DNA of 64,000 nt from Paracyclopina nana (GCA_019096065.1 JAGUCH010000004.1:2914001-2978000); one strand, 5' to 3'; counted from the stretch's first letter, positions 11,451 through 24,093 are shown. Program-made: numbers and translations. The notes: a model not told the origin generated them from the sequence alone.

Positions 11451-12679
11451 CCCCACCAGAACTTTTCCCTTTTTCTCGTTAAATAATCGATTACTTATCA
11501 TGGTTGATTTTAGTTCTTGATGATTACTTGTCTTGGTAGCAAATCGGTGACGGAATTCAATGCTGAGAAATCAATTTGCTAATGAAAAGTAACTGATATT
11601 CAAAGTTGATTATTTCCTGATCATTTCTTATGCTTGGTCACTTTCAGCAGATTATTCAAGAACTTTTCAGGAACTTTCCAAGAATTGAGTTCAGTTAGTA
11701 TTCAAGGACTTGATTTCAGCTCCCAAAAATTAATTTTTTTGCAGCTTTCTACCTTTTTATTAGGCTTACTCATACTTTAAACAATGATATGGGTTATTAC
11801 TGATGGAAAGAAAGTTAGAAAAGCCAATATGAAAGTTTACCCAGGGTGGACTCGAACCCATGAACCTCAGATTTGGAATCCAGTGCCTTGCCTCTAGACC
11901 ACAGTTGCCTCACACTGATTTGGGCTTTTATAGCTATAATATTGTGCAGAACATACTCTAGATGGAGCTAGCTTTAATTTTTAGAGTACTTGGACATATT
12001 TTTTAAGTCCAGATGTCACTGAATAGTTCTTGACTGCTCAAGAAGCATACATAATTGAAAGATTGCTGAAATTAAAAGTTCATAAGTAGCTCTTGAAACT
12101 GTGAAAAAGTATTTATAATGAATAGTTCTCGAGCAAAAGTATGTGAATAGTTCTTGAACAAAGAAAAAATGATCATTCTTGAAAAGTTATTGACATGAAC
12201 ATTCCTGAATTGTTATTGAATATTCAAGTTTAATTCATTATTGAAAAGCTACTGAACATAAGCTCTTGCATACTTCTTGAATTGTCAAGAAGCTTATGTT
12301 GTTGAAAAGTTGCTGAAATGAACATCACTGAATATTTCTTGAAAAATGAAGCATAATTTATTGTTGACAAGTTGATGATTAAAAGTTCTTGAATAGTTTT
12401 TGAATTATCAAAAAGTATTCATTATTGAAAAGTTGTTGAATTGAACATTACTGAATAGTTCTTGAATAGTCAAGTAATATTCATCAAAGAATGTTTATCG
12501 AGATTTGTGTTAAAGATTCTTAGCCAAGAATTCGAGTAATAATCATCACTGATTATTTCTTTGAGTCAAATTAACCGACTAATCGAGACAAAATCGTAGA
12601 ACGATTCTTTACCGAATACGTACTCTGGAGGAATCGTGTAACATTCGTTCTCGAATCGGGAACCAAAGTTCTGGTGGGG
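11451..12679. mobile_element. 1.23-kb TIR element with tandem repeats and a tRNA-like module
   Basis: The ends are CCCCACCAGAACTTT and its reverse complement (AAAGTTCTGGTGGGG). No transposase is visible. The inside contains a minus-strand tRNA-like segment (11838-11912). From about 11960 to 12490 it holds degenerate tandem units of about 60 bases around TTGAAAAGTTGTTGAA..GAACATTACTGAATAGTTCTTGAA. It is a composite non-autonomous element. Confidence 0.65.
11838..11912 (-). tRNA. tRNA-Trp(CCA)-like sequence inside a TIR element
   Basis: On the minus strand an A-box-like TGGTCTAGAGGCAAGG, an anticodon loop TTCCAAA (anticodon CCA) and a B-box GGGTTCGAGTCC lie at tRNA spacing. The two acceptor ends do not pair. 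It is therefore more likely a decayed tRNA or SINE head carried in the repeat than a gene. Confidence 0.35.
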
Positions 12680-13279
12680 ACAGTTGGGATGGTGTGAAAA
12701 AAGGCACATCAAAGTCATTCTCGGCGTAGGTATGCTCTGTCTTGAGGATGTTCATGGTATTACTTTGTGTTCGGCTCCTTTTTTACCTACCGTCATCTCC
12801 ACGTGCAGCTCCAGCTCGCATTGTGTTAGGAGTAGCCAACAGTGAGTATTGGTCTTCTTGGGCACCACCCTGTCCTTAGATTCTTTTCTTCTTTACGGTG
12901 TTGACTTCTTTGTACCAGCAAGCGTGGCACAGCACAGGGGAGCATACACGCACAAAAAGTCTAGCCTAACTTGCAAGGTGTGCGCTTTGTCGGAGGGCTA
13001 CCAAAATTATCTGGCTCCAGCTTTTCATTGTGAATTCAGAGAATCTTGTCAACCTCTTTTTTATAGTATCTTGCTGTTTCAATATTTCCCCAGGAATCAT
13101 CATAATCCAAACTTTGACATGTTTCTTGCGATCCAATTGATTAAGAGCTGTTTTTAGGCCATAATCGCGTATTTTAGTAGGTGTGCATACAGTTTAAAGG
13201 AGCGCGATGGAGTGTGCAGCTCCACCTGAGCAACATAATTAACCAATGCTGTAGCCTGCAAGTGAGTGCATGCCGCCCA
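12680..13279. other. Gene-free flank of the cuticle-like gene
   Basis: Open frames here show no family likeness and no convincing splice structure. It is probably upstream regulatory DNA of the gene at 13353. Confidence 0.35.
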
Positions 13280-13287
13280 TATAAAAG
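13280..13287 (+). promoter_or_regulatory. TATA box of the cuticle-like gene
   Basis: TATAAAAG lies 73 bases before the ATG. A start site about 30 bases downstream, around TTACAGTTCT, would leave a 5' UTR of about 45 bases. Arthropod cuticle genes commonly have such a TATA box and a short first exon. Confidence 0.7.
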
Positions 13288-13352
13288 GACTCGTGCGTGA
13301 GTGATGCTTTACAGTTCTCATCGAGCTATCACACTTCGTACTCCAATCCACC

Positions 13353-13712
13353 ATGTACAAACTCGTAAGTGCACCAATATACCAAATCAGCGCAATTATT
13401 GCTAATTGTCGCGTTACTTAGGTCGTTCTCGCTGTTGTCTTGGCTTCTGCCAATGCTGGAATTGTCGGGTATGGAGCACCCTACCTTGGAGGTGCTCCCT
13501 TCCTTGCTGCAGCCCCTTTGGCTTATAACACTGCCCCACTGGCCATCAACGGAGCTCCCCTTGCTTACCATGCAGCCCCTTTGAGCTATGCCATCCCTGC
13601 CCCCGTTGCCACCAACTATGCTCTTCCCCCCGCACGTGAAATTGAGCTGGCCCCAATTGTGGAAACTGCAGTTGAGCCCGTTGAACAACACGGATACTCC
13701 ATCCGTTACTAA
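13353..13712 (+). CDS. Small Ala/Pro-rich secreted cuticle-like protein
   Basis: Exon 1 (13353-13364) encodes only MYKL; a 57-bp intron follows, then exon 2 (13422-13712), for 100 residues. Residues 1-16 form a textbook signal peptide (MYKLVVLAVVLASANA). The mature part is rich in Ala, Pro, Tyr and Leu, with repeated APL-Y motifs (APLAYN, APLAIN, APLAYH, APLSYA). There is no chitin-binding Rebers-Riddiford consensus. Intron position in the signal peptide, TATA box and composition match low-complexity cuticular proteins of insects and crustaceans. The likely role is an extracellular exoskeleton component; the exact family cannot be named. Confidence 0.82.
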
Positions 13713-16700
13713 GCGCAAGACAGCAGAGTTTAAGCATGGAGATTTAATTACTGATGTGTGATGATATGATGAAACTGTCATAACGGACAGACACACCAAA
13801 AACACCCTTTTTTGCTCTGTGTGGTTCGAAAAATCTCATCAAAAATTTAATAGAGCGAGCTATGCTGAACTTTGTTCCGAAAAAAGTTCTGCTCGCTCTT
13901 AGCCTCCATGTGTGCCGAAATTCACATCAGCCGACAACCTCGAAAAGACACCAACTTTGCGAGTTATATACACCAACAACTGTGATTTTTTCACACATCA
14001 CCTCTTTCATTATATGCTATATGTACCAAAAACCTAGCACAGATTCACGATGGATTTTTAAATAGCTCAAATGTGTATACCTTCTGATCTCCCTAAGAGG
14101 CGGTGAACTTATGTGTTTTCAGTCATTTTTGTGAATATTTTGCCATTATAGCACATCCTGATGAGATATATAAAAAAGATTGTCAAAATTGCCTCGCCTG
14201 TTTTTATTGGTGCTAATATCGAAAATGTCAAGGCCATCTCTGTGAGAAGGTGGTTTCAGGTTCAACCACTAAATCACCAACATGCATGCAATTTTTGGTG
14301 CATTTTTCGCCAACTCGTTCCACCATTTCGCGTTGAGTATGTACGTAGTAACTTGAGAGTTGCCCTAAAAGGAAATTCTCAAGTAGCACAGTAAAATGGG
14401 CCGTCTTTTTTTCATTTCATTCCCCATTTACTACTAAATTGGGTAAAAGATAAAATTGCGAAAAATAATCCTAAATAAAATTTTTCAAAACCTGTTTAAT
14501 CCTCTGTGCTTTGCCTTTCGATCACCAACTTCTTCATTTGCTTCGAGCCGAAAGCAAACTTTTCTTCGCAAGATTTCAAACTTTTTTCATCTTTAAAAAA
14601 ATACATTTTTTGGTCTTCTTGCAGCTATTTTGCTGCTGAGCTGCTGCGCTCCAAAGTAGCCATATTTCAATTTCCCATTTCATAAATCTCCGTGAAACCC
14701 CACTCGAAATCTGTCAGGGAGCTGGTGGCAATTTCGAGAAAAATGGAACCTCTTCTCCTCTTCCCTTAGATGCTTTCCAACTAGTCCACATATTTGTCAC
14801 TTGTTTCCAGGAGGATGACACTTTTGAGGCCACAGAAGAAAATGAAAGTTAGTCGGCACAAAGGTGGGAAAATTAATGTTTGATGTAGCGCACATTTGTA
14901 GCATAAAAGAAGAGCCTGCAAATTGGACTACATCATGAGCCGTGGGCAACACGAGCACGTAGGCAACTTTGAAATGGGGAAAAAGCAAGGAGAGAAAGCT
15001 CACGGAAAGGCAAGAAAAAAAGCTTAATCAATTTTCCGTCTACTTCTTCCTACGTATAGACGAAGTAGCATGTACGAATGTATGCAGATGAGGGCTGTAT
15101 GACCATAAATCTCAGAAAATGCTGGCTGTCGCTGAAGATCCTCCTCGCACACTACATATGGAGGCCGCCGCCGCCTTGGCAGCCTTTATGATGGCCTTGG
15201 GAGGCCAATGATGCAAATGCGGCGTAAAGAATGAGAATGAGCTGAGTAGAGCTGCGAGATATGGGACAAGTTTCAAAGCCCCTAATTCAATTAGCGAGCA
15301 TGTCGCCCAAATCCCTGCTAATGCACACACACAACACTCCGCGTGCACTTTCCCATATCATATTAAGTTGTGCTTGTGGTTTTGACAAAATGCTACTATA
15401 TAGTTGAGATAAGAGGATTTTCTTCTTCGTCTCTCCCTGCACGCAGCAGCGCAGTATTATGCTCAAACTTTGGGTAATTAGAAAGTTAGAAGGAAGAGAA
15501 GAGGCATACACTTTCTGCAAAAAGTTGTGCCACAAAAATAAGCCTGAAAAATCCATTCAAGTCGCATTACAGCCCAAATGGAGTATTTTGTGAAAGGTAG
15601 TACATATTTGCTTCTCAAACTGTTGAATTTGGTACAACAAAAGAGGCCGATGCTGAAGAGCCCTTGGGAGTTGTGAGCAACCGCGAGTTCCTGTTTGTGA
15701 CAGGAAAGCCCTTAAAATATGATCATATCATTAGACTCGCGGCGTTTCCTAAACGAGATTTGAGGTCATATTCTCAAGGAGGAGAAACGAGAGCTCAAAA
15801 TGATACTGCATTCTCCTTTAAGCAATGTGCAACCAAGGCAATATTGCCTTTTTTGTACTGCCCATTTTCACAATCCATTTTCGTTTTGACCCTACATATT
15901 CAATGACCTGTCCATTATGCTAAGTGCGAGCTAGAAGAAAAGTGTGGTGTTCTACTGATGAATGTTCAGTGACCTCAAAAGTGCATCTGTTCACAGGCAG
16001 ATGCAATAATTATTTTATCTATAATACGCACAAACTGGCTAGAAGAAAAGAAGTAATATTGCTGCAGTCAGGGAGATATTTTCCCACTGAAAGGGTAACA
16101 TCTAAGATAGCATCCATGGTTGAATGGAGGAGAAAGCATGACCGGATCCCCTTTTTGAGTCGCCCCAAAATCGAGCAAGATATCGATCTTGTCCTCCTGC
16201 ATAAAAATCCACCTCTTGCGAGATTTCAGACAAACTTGTCATTTATCATTAAAATTAAGAAAAGACAGCTAGAAAGGGGAGATGTCTTGAAACGAATTTG
16301 AATTTCCCGCCAAAATCCGACAAGCTTTCTAGACTCATGTGGCCCTTTTGAAGATGACCGCCAAAACAAGAAAACTGTCTCCAGTTTTTGCTCTCGTTTT
16401 TGTGGAGAAAAGTTGGGTGTTACTGGTGAAGTAGGCCAAATGCCCCAAACTGTAAATGAGCTCGGGCAAAAATGAGACTTTTCCACGACTTACAAGCGCT
16501 AATGAGCTCTTCTTCTTATACCTTTTCAACTTTCTTAAAGACTTGTGTACAGTGTACAAAAGTTGCTAAAAATAAATTAGATATTTTCCCAAGACTTTTT
16601 CAATGTGCAAAGATAGACTCTCATAAATATGAGATTCGTAAATATATTAGTTTCATGTTTAGCAAATATTTCAAAAATGGATGAGTTTCCAAGTGTCCCC

Positions 16701-18311
16701 ACTCGCTCAACTCTCGAGGAACTTCATCCTATGTAAACAAACAAGGCAAAGCAACTCGTTTTACACCTGAGAACAACTGCAAAATCAACAAAACAAGGCT
16801 AAAATCTTTGTTTTCCTCAATAGCAGCATATTTGAAACTACTCGTATTCATACCAGAATAGCCAAGTCAGCTGATTACAAAACGCGGGAAAATTCAAATT
16901 ACCCCAGGGAAGCCAGCTCTGTTAAAAGGTACCCCCGCAAGTTAAATAAGCCCTTTTACCACATTTTATTAGAATTGAGGCAGAAAGCACGTATCTATAG
17001 GGGAAGAAGAAGTCTTGCTTGAGAAAGTTGCAATACCACCTGCTTTCTCCCGATAGCAATGAGATTCGCAGCTAGAGCGATAATTTCACGCGGGCACTCT
17101 GTATGGGGTTGGGCCAGCCTTCACTTGGAGTGAGCTGAGGCTGCTGAAGTTGAGGCCGGCCTACATTATGGTCCCTCGAAGCAAAAGAGAAAGCCCTAGA
17201 GCCGATGAAGGATGTTGTGAGAGACGACAAGACTAGTTTTTGGCACGTACGCGAACTGGGAAAACAGTGGAGCCAAAAACAGCTCATTTTCACGCCAACA
17301 ACTATCGCGAAGAGATCACCAACACCAAAAATCAAAGCTCCGAAAATCATGGCTAATCTTCAGCTTCCACTCAACCAGAACCATGAGAGTGAGTAGTAAA
17401 CAAAACATTTGAAAGGGTGAAAAGCAGGCGAGAGCCTTTTTAAAATGATTCTGCTGCATTTCGGGGGGTTATTGAACTCGCGACTTCAAAAGGTAAAAGA
17501 AGTATATAAAATGTAGCAGCCTTGAAGCTGTTGCTAAATAGTCCATCAAAAATGTAAATGTTATGCTAATAGAGATGACAAAATGTCCACAGAGTGTTTC
17601 AGCTTTCCCCTGTTGTGTCCCATGGGAGTATTAATGACTGAATTAGCGAAAGTGCAAAAAGTTTACAACAACAACAATAGCACAAAAGAGCAGCAGCAGA
17701 AGAGTGCATCAACCAACCTGAGAGATAAATACGCTAAAAGGAGCTTTCAAGGATCAAAGGAGATCACAGAACAAAGCTATGTAGCCAAATGTCTCCCTTT
17801 CTAGGGTAAATGAATTTTCCAAGCATCCAAAAAAAAAGAATTGTTACATGATTCCATGTCAGTTAATTGGCTTTTCTAGAGCGGCGTAATTAGGTAGCCA
17901 GAGGGATTTTTGATTGGCTTTTTTAAAGGAGGCAATTTTCAACTTCGTTAAAAATGAGTGACAGTGCCCTTCGTAGCAACCAATATTGAATTACCAATAA
18001 GAGCATTTTCCATCAAGCTCTAGTGGAAAAGTGTGAAGAAAAATTCCCTTGGCTCCTAGACCAGAAACAAGTTTCGGTAAAAGCTTCTAAGTTGTAACTC
18101 AATAAAAAGCCGAATTTCACGCCTCACCTCCAACTCTTTCTTGAGGCCACAAGGATGAAAAAGTTACAAAAAACAGCGACAGCACACATGGAAACGAGCG
18201 TTTTATGCATTTTTAGTATATACGATAATGTTGCATTTTTGGCCAACGCAATATTTACATAGGAAAGGCATCTCCCCATGTAAAGGTCGATATTGAGCGC
18301 GTGTAAAAAAT
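13713..18311. other. Gene-poor region between cuticle-like gene and shisa
   Basis: About 4.6 kb in which open frames are short, in mixed phases and without recognisable domains. An ATG-led stretch at 17349-17392 ends at a GTGAGT donor and could be an unrecognised first exon, but nothing confirms it. I see no repeats with clear ends here. Confidence 0.4.
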
Positions 18312-20799
18312 ATGAAACTTTCCTGCATGCATTCTTTATTCATGGTATTTTTTCGCATATTTTCAGCGGTTCTCGGCTCTGAATATTGCTCAGGTTATAT
18401 GGACGCCCTTGGGAAATGGAACAATGGGTTTTATTGCCCGAATTCAGACGAAAGCAGCGATGTCTTTTGTTGCGGCTCTGAAGTGCACAAATACTGCTGC
18501 ACAAAAAAGGACAAAGTTATCCAGTCAGAAGTGCAAGAGTGAGTATAAAAAACAATAATTCATGCCCGGCATATGCGAATAGCTTTAGTAATCATACATG
18601 ATTGTGGCCATACTCCTGCTCAACCTGATTAATTGACAAAAGTAACCTTGAGTGCTCAAATACAAAGGAGTAAATATGAGACAAAAGACACTTGATTAAC
18701 TAGCTTTAGGCTTCAATTACTCACGAGCCAATTTGTAATCGAGACCTTGTTTAAACACCGTGGTGATGAGCATGTTTTGGAAAAAAATGAAAATCAATCA
18801 GAGTTCACTTTGGTGCATCTGTTGAGGAAAACAGAATTACCATAAGTGTTTTTTTCCCACCAAATACATGTTTTTGGCATTTTTGACGCTCAAACGGCGA
18901 AAACAGTCAGGTCGAGCGCGCAACTCCCGCCAAAACAAATCGCAGCGCCATCTAGCGGATTATTGCCGCGCATCGTGTTTTTATAAAATTAAAGTTTGGA
19001 AGAATTCTTAATTGATGTCATCATCATTAATTGCAGCCTGACAATTTACATTGGTATCATTGTCGGTGCAGCGGCCGCACTTTTAATTATCACTCTGGTC
19101 TCGTGCTTCTGTTGTTCCTGCTGTTTTCTGTACAAAAAACGCAATCCGTCATCAGGTACGTGGGCAATTACTCACTGATCACGACGTCTCTTCTGACAGC
19201 CTGTTTTCCTATGCTTTATGCAGCTTCAATGTACCGTCTTCACAATATCAGTGAGCACGGCAGTGGAGTCACCAATATGTACAGCCTTTCAAACGCGGCC
19301 TCGAGGGCGGCCACGCCCTTGCAAGTTGGGGGCAATCACGAACAGCTCGTTTTGATATCAGGAACTAACGGCCAAGTTGACCACCATTACCACCACCACC
19401 ACCACCTCGGTGGTCAGCTGTTCTTAGAGGACCGAATTCACCCGAATAATGGCGACCTCATTGGCCTCAGCCATTCGCATACACTCCCACATAACTTGTC
19501 GCATCACATCAAAGGTAATGCACACTTTTTGACGCATATACATTGAGTGAATAGAAAGCAAAGAGACTTTCCTTTAGGGTATCGCGAGAATCCTGACATA
19601 ATTAATCACCAATCAATAATGAGGGAGTATGGAACTCTGGGAAGAATGCCAAGGGAACAGCCACCGCCGTACCAGGACTTCCTGGGCGGACATGAAGACC
19701 AAATCCTCATTCGGTAATTTTTTATGGCCTTTATATTTATAGGAAAAAAGTTGGCTGCAGCCATTAGCTACAACTCACATTTTCGAGAAATGCTTTCTGC
19801 AAGCTTTTCCTATATTGTATGTACTATATCTACCTTGAGCGGATTCTACGTATACATTCCTGATGCAAATCTAAAGCCATAAAAGCCGTTGATTGCAAGC
19901 AGCTCCCACGGTTTCCCCCCTTATAAGAAAAACCAAGAAACTTTCTGGCAAGTCAGCATTAATGTGGAAGACACTAGATTGCTGCTCTGCAAAAAATGTA
20001 AACGCGTAGCTGCTGCGGGCGAAAATGCTGTAGTAGCTTGAACTCTGCTGGGAAAGAAAGTCATTTCATCTCTTGGTCACACTGCTCGCACAACGGACAT
20101 GTCCTGTCGGATTCCTCACATTCACTACCGTTTATCCGAATATTATGTAGGAATTTCAGCATATTCCCTCGTCGTCTGAGGCTGTGAAAGAATGCATATC
20201 CCGTAGAGTCTGATCCGGAAAAAGTTATTTTGCACTTTTTAGAAATCCTTGGTATGTTACGGGAAGTACGTGAATTTTTAAAAATCACATTTTCATTGCT
20301 GCGGTTTTGAAATTAGCCAATGTTTACGAGTTTTGAGTAACTTGGAATTACTTCATAATGCTTTGATTTTTTAGAATACCAAGTTCAAAACTTGAAATTT
20401 CAGCTGCATTAATTGATGGCGAATTTGCTTTCATAATTAAGGCATGTGAAGAAGTGCGACTTGAATTTTTCCGATCAGACTCAAAGGTCTAAAAAGAGGT
20501 GCTTCTTATATGTCTAGCCATTGTGCAGACTGACAATTGACAAATGGACACAAAAAAGTAACAGCCTAGCCATCTGGGAATCAATGAGGTCGCCTCAAGT
20601 ATCCTTAAGTAAATCTTTTACTCCTTTCAGCCCAATGACCGAGGACAACCCTGCAGTGGTCTCAATATCTCAAGCACTCAGTGGTTCCCAAACGTTGATT
20701 TCTACGAGTCAGCAGCACCAACCTTTGGTTTTCACCACCACAGCAACCATGGATGAGCCGGACAACCCACAACAACTCTTCCACTCGACAAAGTTTTGA
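18312..20799 (+). CDS. shisa: Shisa-family transmembrane adaptor
   Basis: Five exons: 18312-18538, 19037-19155, 19224-19514, 19578-19713, 20631-20799; phases agree, giving 313 residues. Order: signal peptide (about residues 1-22); the Shisa Cys-rich ectodomain starting YCSGYMDALGKW and containing FCCGS and YCC; one transmembrane helix (IIVGAAAALLIITLVSC) followed by a run of membrane-proximal cysteines and KKR; a long cytoplasmic tail with a five-His run and a PPPY motif (EQPPPYQDF) that would bind WW domains. Shisa proteins sit in the ER or plasma membrane and control trafficking of receptors such as Frizzled, FGFR and, in vertebrates, AMPA receptors. The partner in this animal cannot be told from sequence. 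Confidence 0.88.
18945..18958 (-). promoter_or_regulatory. CTCF-like binding motif in shisa intron 1
   Basis: The minus strand reads CCGCTAGATGGCGC, matching the AGATGGCGC core of the insect CTCF site. A related motif occurs at 49162-49175. Confidence 0.4.
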
Positions 20800-20936
20800 A
20801 GTGTGCCAACATCAACTGATTCTACTCAATTTCGGCTTTTTTCCATTCATACTTTTGCAAATTATTGTTGCATCCATTCAGTTTGATTGATGTCAGTTTC
20901 TTGCCACAAGCTTTAGTTTTGTAGACATTTGAGGTA

Positions 20937-20942
20937 AATAAA
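20937..20942 (+). promoter_or_regulatory. Polyadenylation signal of shisa
   Basis: AATAAA lies 138 bases after the stop codon and is followed by a T/G-rich stretch. Confidence 0.6.
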
Positions 20943-21428
20943 AATGTTCTCCAAAAATTGTGACTAATTTTGAACGGTGATTTTTAAAATAGTTTAATAA
21001 GAAGTTTTAAACTAGTTACCTGCAATCTTGAATCTTCTTTCCTTTTTTAGGCAGTTTTTACAAAAATCTTGAAGGTATCACTGATGCAACGCCATATCTT
21101 AATATGATCATCGATGATCCTCTTTTGCAGATTAAAATTCTTTGAGGTAAGCACAACAAGCCTCCGATAAATCTATGCTTGATATGCACTTGCACAGGAC
21201 AAAAAATCGGTCTTCGAGATTCCAAATAGTGAATGACTGTTCGCTGTCGATGAAAGACGAGAACTAATATTGATGGACTTATTGAACAAATTACTGAGTT
21301 CATTGAATGGCTGTCTTACTGAGTTAAATTAGATGCTGAGTTTGTTGCTGAAAATGAAATCTATTGAAGCGAAAGGTTCAGAGATAAATCTCGAGTTTTT
21401 TCGATCAAATGCGCTCAACTAAATTTAA
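20943..21428. other. Intergenic, nothing recognised
   Basis: AT-rich DNA between the shisa polyadenylation signal and the foldback element. The minus frame at 21058-21303 has no recognisable domain. Confidence 0.4.
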
Positions 21429-22427
21429 GGCTGAAATGTGTTTTTTAGGGGGTAACTTTGGAGCAAAATTGAGCAACCTTCCCCTGGTGGAATTTTTTTC
21501 TTTTTTTGCACAGAGTCAGCCAAAGATAAGTACTTTCAAATAAAAAAATAAAAAAAATACACTTTTTTGTTTGAGGGCAGATATTGTCTGTCAAAGTTAG
21601 CCCATTTTGGCCCTAATAACTTTGTTAAACAGACTTTGAATATAAGAGCTAAAAATGAAATTTTATTATAATTATAGGGACAAATGAACAATATTTATTT
21701 CTGTCATTTTTTATTTTGGCGGCGTTTTGGGGCACTTCCTTAATAAATAATTTTTAGTTTTTTGAAAATATTGAGTAAATAGTCATTAAGTTTTGATTTC
21801 ATTAAATGAACATGCAAAAAATGAACTGAAATTGAAATTTTATTATAAATATGGTATGTGATGAGCAACTTTTATTTTTGTCATTATATTATTGAACCAA
21901 TTGTTAGGGTAGTTTTACAGTAAATGCATCATAGTTTGCTTAATTTGTACGATTTAAGTTGATCACATCAAATTATGGCATAAGCAAAAGTTGTTCATCA
22001 TACCCCATATTTATAATAAAATTTAATTTTCAGCTCAGGTATTTGCACTGTATCCCTAAAAAATAAGGTTTTACAATTTGCTCAATATTTTCAAAAAACT
22101 GAAAATTGTTTATTAAGGAAGTGCCCCAAAACGCCGCCAAAATAAAAAATGACAGAAATAAATATTGTTCATTTGTCCCTATAATTATAATAAAATTTCA
22201 TTTTTAGCTCTTATATTCAAAGTCTGTTTAACAAAGTTATTAGGGCCAAAATGGGCTAACTTTGACAGACAATATCTGCCCTCAAACAAAAAAGTGTATT
22301 TTTTTTATTTTTTTATTTGAAAGTACTTATCTTTGGCTGACTCTGTGCAAAAAAAGAAAAAAATTCCACCGGGGGAAGGTTGCTCAATTTTGCTCCAAAG
22401 TTACCCCCTAAAAAACACATTTCAGCC
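21429..22427. mobile_element. 999-bp foldback element with 347-bp inverted arms
   Basis: Arms 21429-21775 and 22081-22427 are almost perfect reverse complements over their whole length. The 305-bp centre contains a second, imperfect inverted pair (about 21835-21873 and 21986-22025). No transposase is encoded. Nearly identical arms imply a young insertion or gene conversion between arms. Confidence 0.8.
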
Positions 22428-22979
22428 GCTAGAGCACAGTGGGCATGAAGGACAACAACTTTTAGTCCATTCTCTGAGACACCCATAGGGGGCCTAACAA
22501 TGCACAAAAAATGGGTAGATAAAAGTTGATTCATATGGCAGTGAGAGGGGTCCAAAGTTTTACTACATAAGAATTTCCCCAAACTTTGAGGGCCCATATC
22601 TCCCCTCCCAGGGGCCCGAGGGCAAAACCCTTTGGTACAGTTACTACCTAGGGGTAGACCTTCCAAATGGCCCATAACATTTTCGGAAAGCTCTCGGGTC
22701 TACTGAATGGATTCTTCAAGGGAGCCAGTCAGTGGCCCTTAATCAGAGAAAACTTATCTCTGATTAATTCCTATACTTAATAAATAATAATTTTTTAAAC
22801 CATAACAGCTTTTCACGGCAGTTTTTAAGGGACATCATTTTTTAAATAATTTTTAGCAAAATATAGAATAAGCATGAAACCAAATGGTTTCAAATTTAGC
22901 TTGACCTAAATTTTCGAAGCTTCATTTGACGGAACTTTGTAAATAAACAAAAACTGACTTTTCGGACATTTCGCCAAAA
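22428..22979. other. Region between foldback element and mRpL35
   Basis: The first 250 bases are richer in G and C (runs such as GGGGGCC, GGGGCCCGAGGG) and look unlike the neighbouring DNA, perhaps another repeat fused to the foldback. The rest is mRpL35 promoter and 5' UTR. Confidence 0.35.
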
Positions 22980-24093
22980 ATGTTTTCGGCATTGAAGTCG
23001 ATCACCTCGTCAGTAGGCAGGTTAAGCCTCGGCTCAACCATCAAGCCTCAAACCAGCTCTATTCTTGCGAACTCTCCTGCAGCTGCCAACAATTTTCTTC
23101 ATCCGGAAAGGCTGTCGCCATTGTTTGATGTACCGTGCCGCGGAGTGAGAAGACATTTCAAGGGATTTCGTCGCAACTCGCAATTGTTCTTTCACTACAT
23201 CAGAGAAAAGAGGCATCATTATGCTAGGGCTTACGCCATCAAAACAACTCGCTCTAAAAGGCTGAAAGGCCACATCGACGTGTATGATAAAGAGGGCAAG
23301 CGAGAGTTTTTGTTGCCAGCTGTGGAACGATTCAAGCGCCTGGATTTCGGCGCATATATTTCGACCATGGTTGGTCGCAATAATCTAGCCCATCAAAAGA
23401 CACCAGCTCAAAGATGGAGATTCGAACAGCATGTTTTCACCTGGCATGATTTCTGGTGAGCCCCTTAATTATATTAAAGCGGTGTAAGAGGATCTCTTAA
23501 AGACAGCTCTAGTTTCACTCATATTTATGATCTTCGTTAGCGTAATTATCAATTAATTAGATGAGTTATAATGGCAACGTCTTTATTCTTCTCTCTCATC
23601 CAGGAAAAAGTTGGATAGGATGTTCACGCATCCCTTGAAGGCCAAACGCTACTATGTAGATGATCCATACAGCAAGTTCAACAAAATGTCATTTTTGAAA
23701 TATCGCGAGACTCTATTGAAAAACAGGAAACTCATAGAGAAATACGGCAACAAAATGTACAAGTTTGACCGGTATCGCATGCATATGGACATCATTGGCC
23801 CGTTCAACAAGCCACCGAAAGAGTTGTACATGCCTCCAGGATTTTTGAAAACCGTAGCTGATAACGGAGGAGCTTACGTGCCCAAAGGTGATAACATTGT
23901 TCCAGAGCCAGATTGGATGGCGTCCCACTTCCAACGAACGCAAATACGAATCCCTGACTTCATTGACGATCAGAAAAATTTTAAGAAAGTCGGATTCCGT
24001 CTGGATAAGGATTTGGCAGACATTAAAAAAGCGGAGCTGTACTACGGAAGACTGAAGCCCTGGTGTCGAACAGTTCATAAACTTCGTTACTGA
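22980..24093 (+). CDS. mRpL35: Mitochondrial large ribosomal subunit protein bL35m
   Basis: Exons 22980-23455 and 23604-24093 give 321 residues. A Ser/Leu/Arg-rich N-terminus without acids in the first 40 residues fits a mitochondrial transit peptide. The bL35 core follows: TRSKRLKG..., VERFKRLDFG, KTPAQRWRFEQHVF, and the hallmark ending KAKRYYVDDPYSKF. A further 110 residues (YGNKMYKFDRYRM... to the Cys-containing end) form a C-terminal extension longer than the vertebrate protein (188 residues). It is a structural part of the mitoribosome. The intron splits a Trp codon. Confidence 0.85.

Noticed and set aside
17349-17392. First exon starting MANLQLPLNQNHE
   Set aside because: Only an ATG and a GTGAGT donor support it. 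No signal peptide, homology or partner exon was found.
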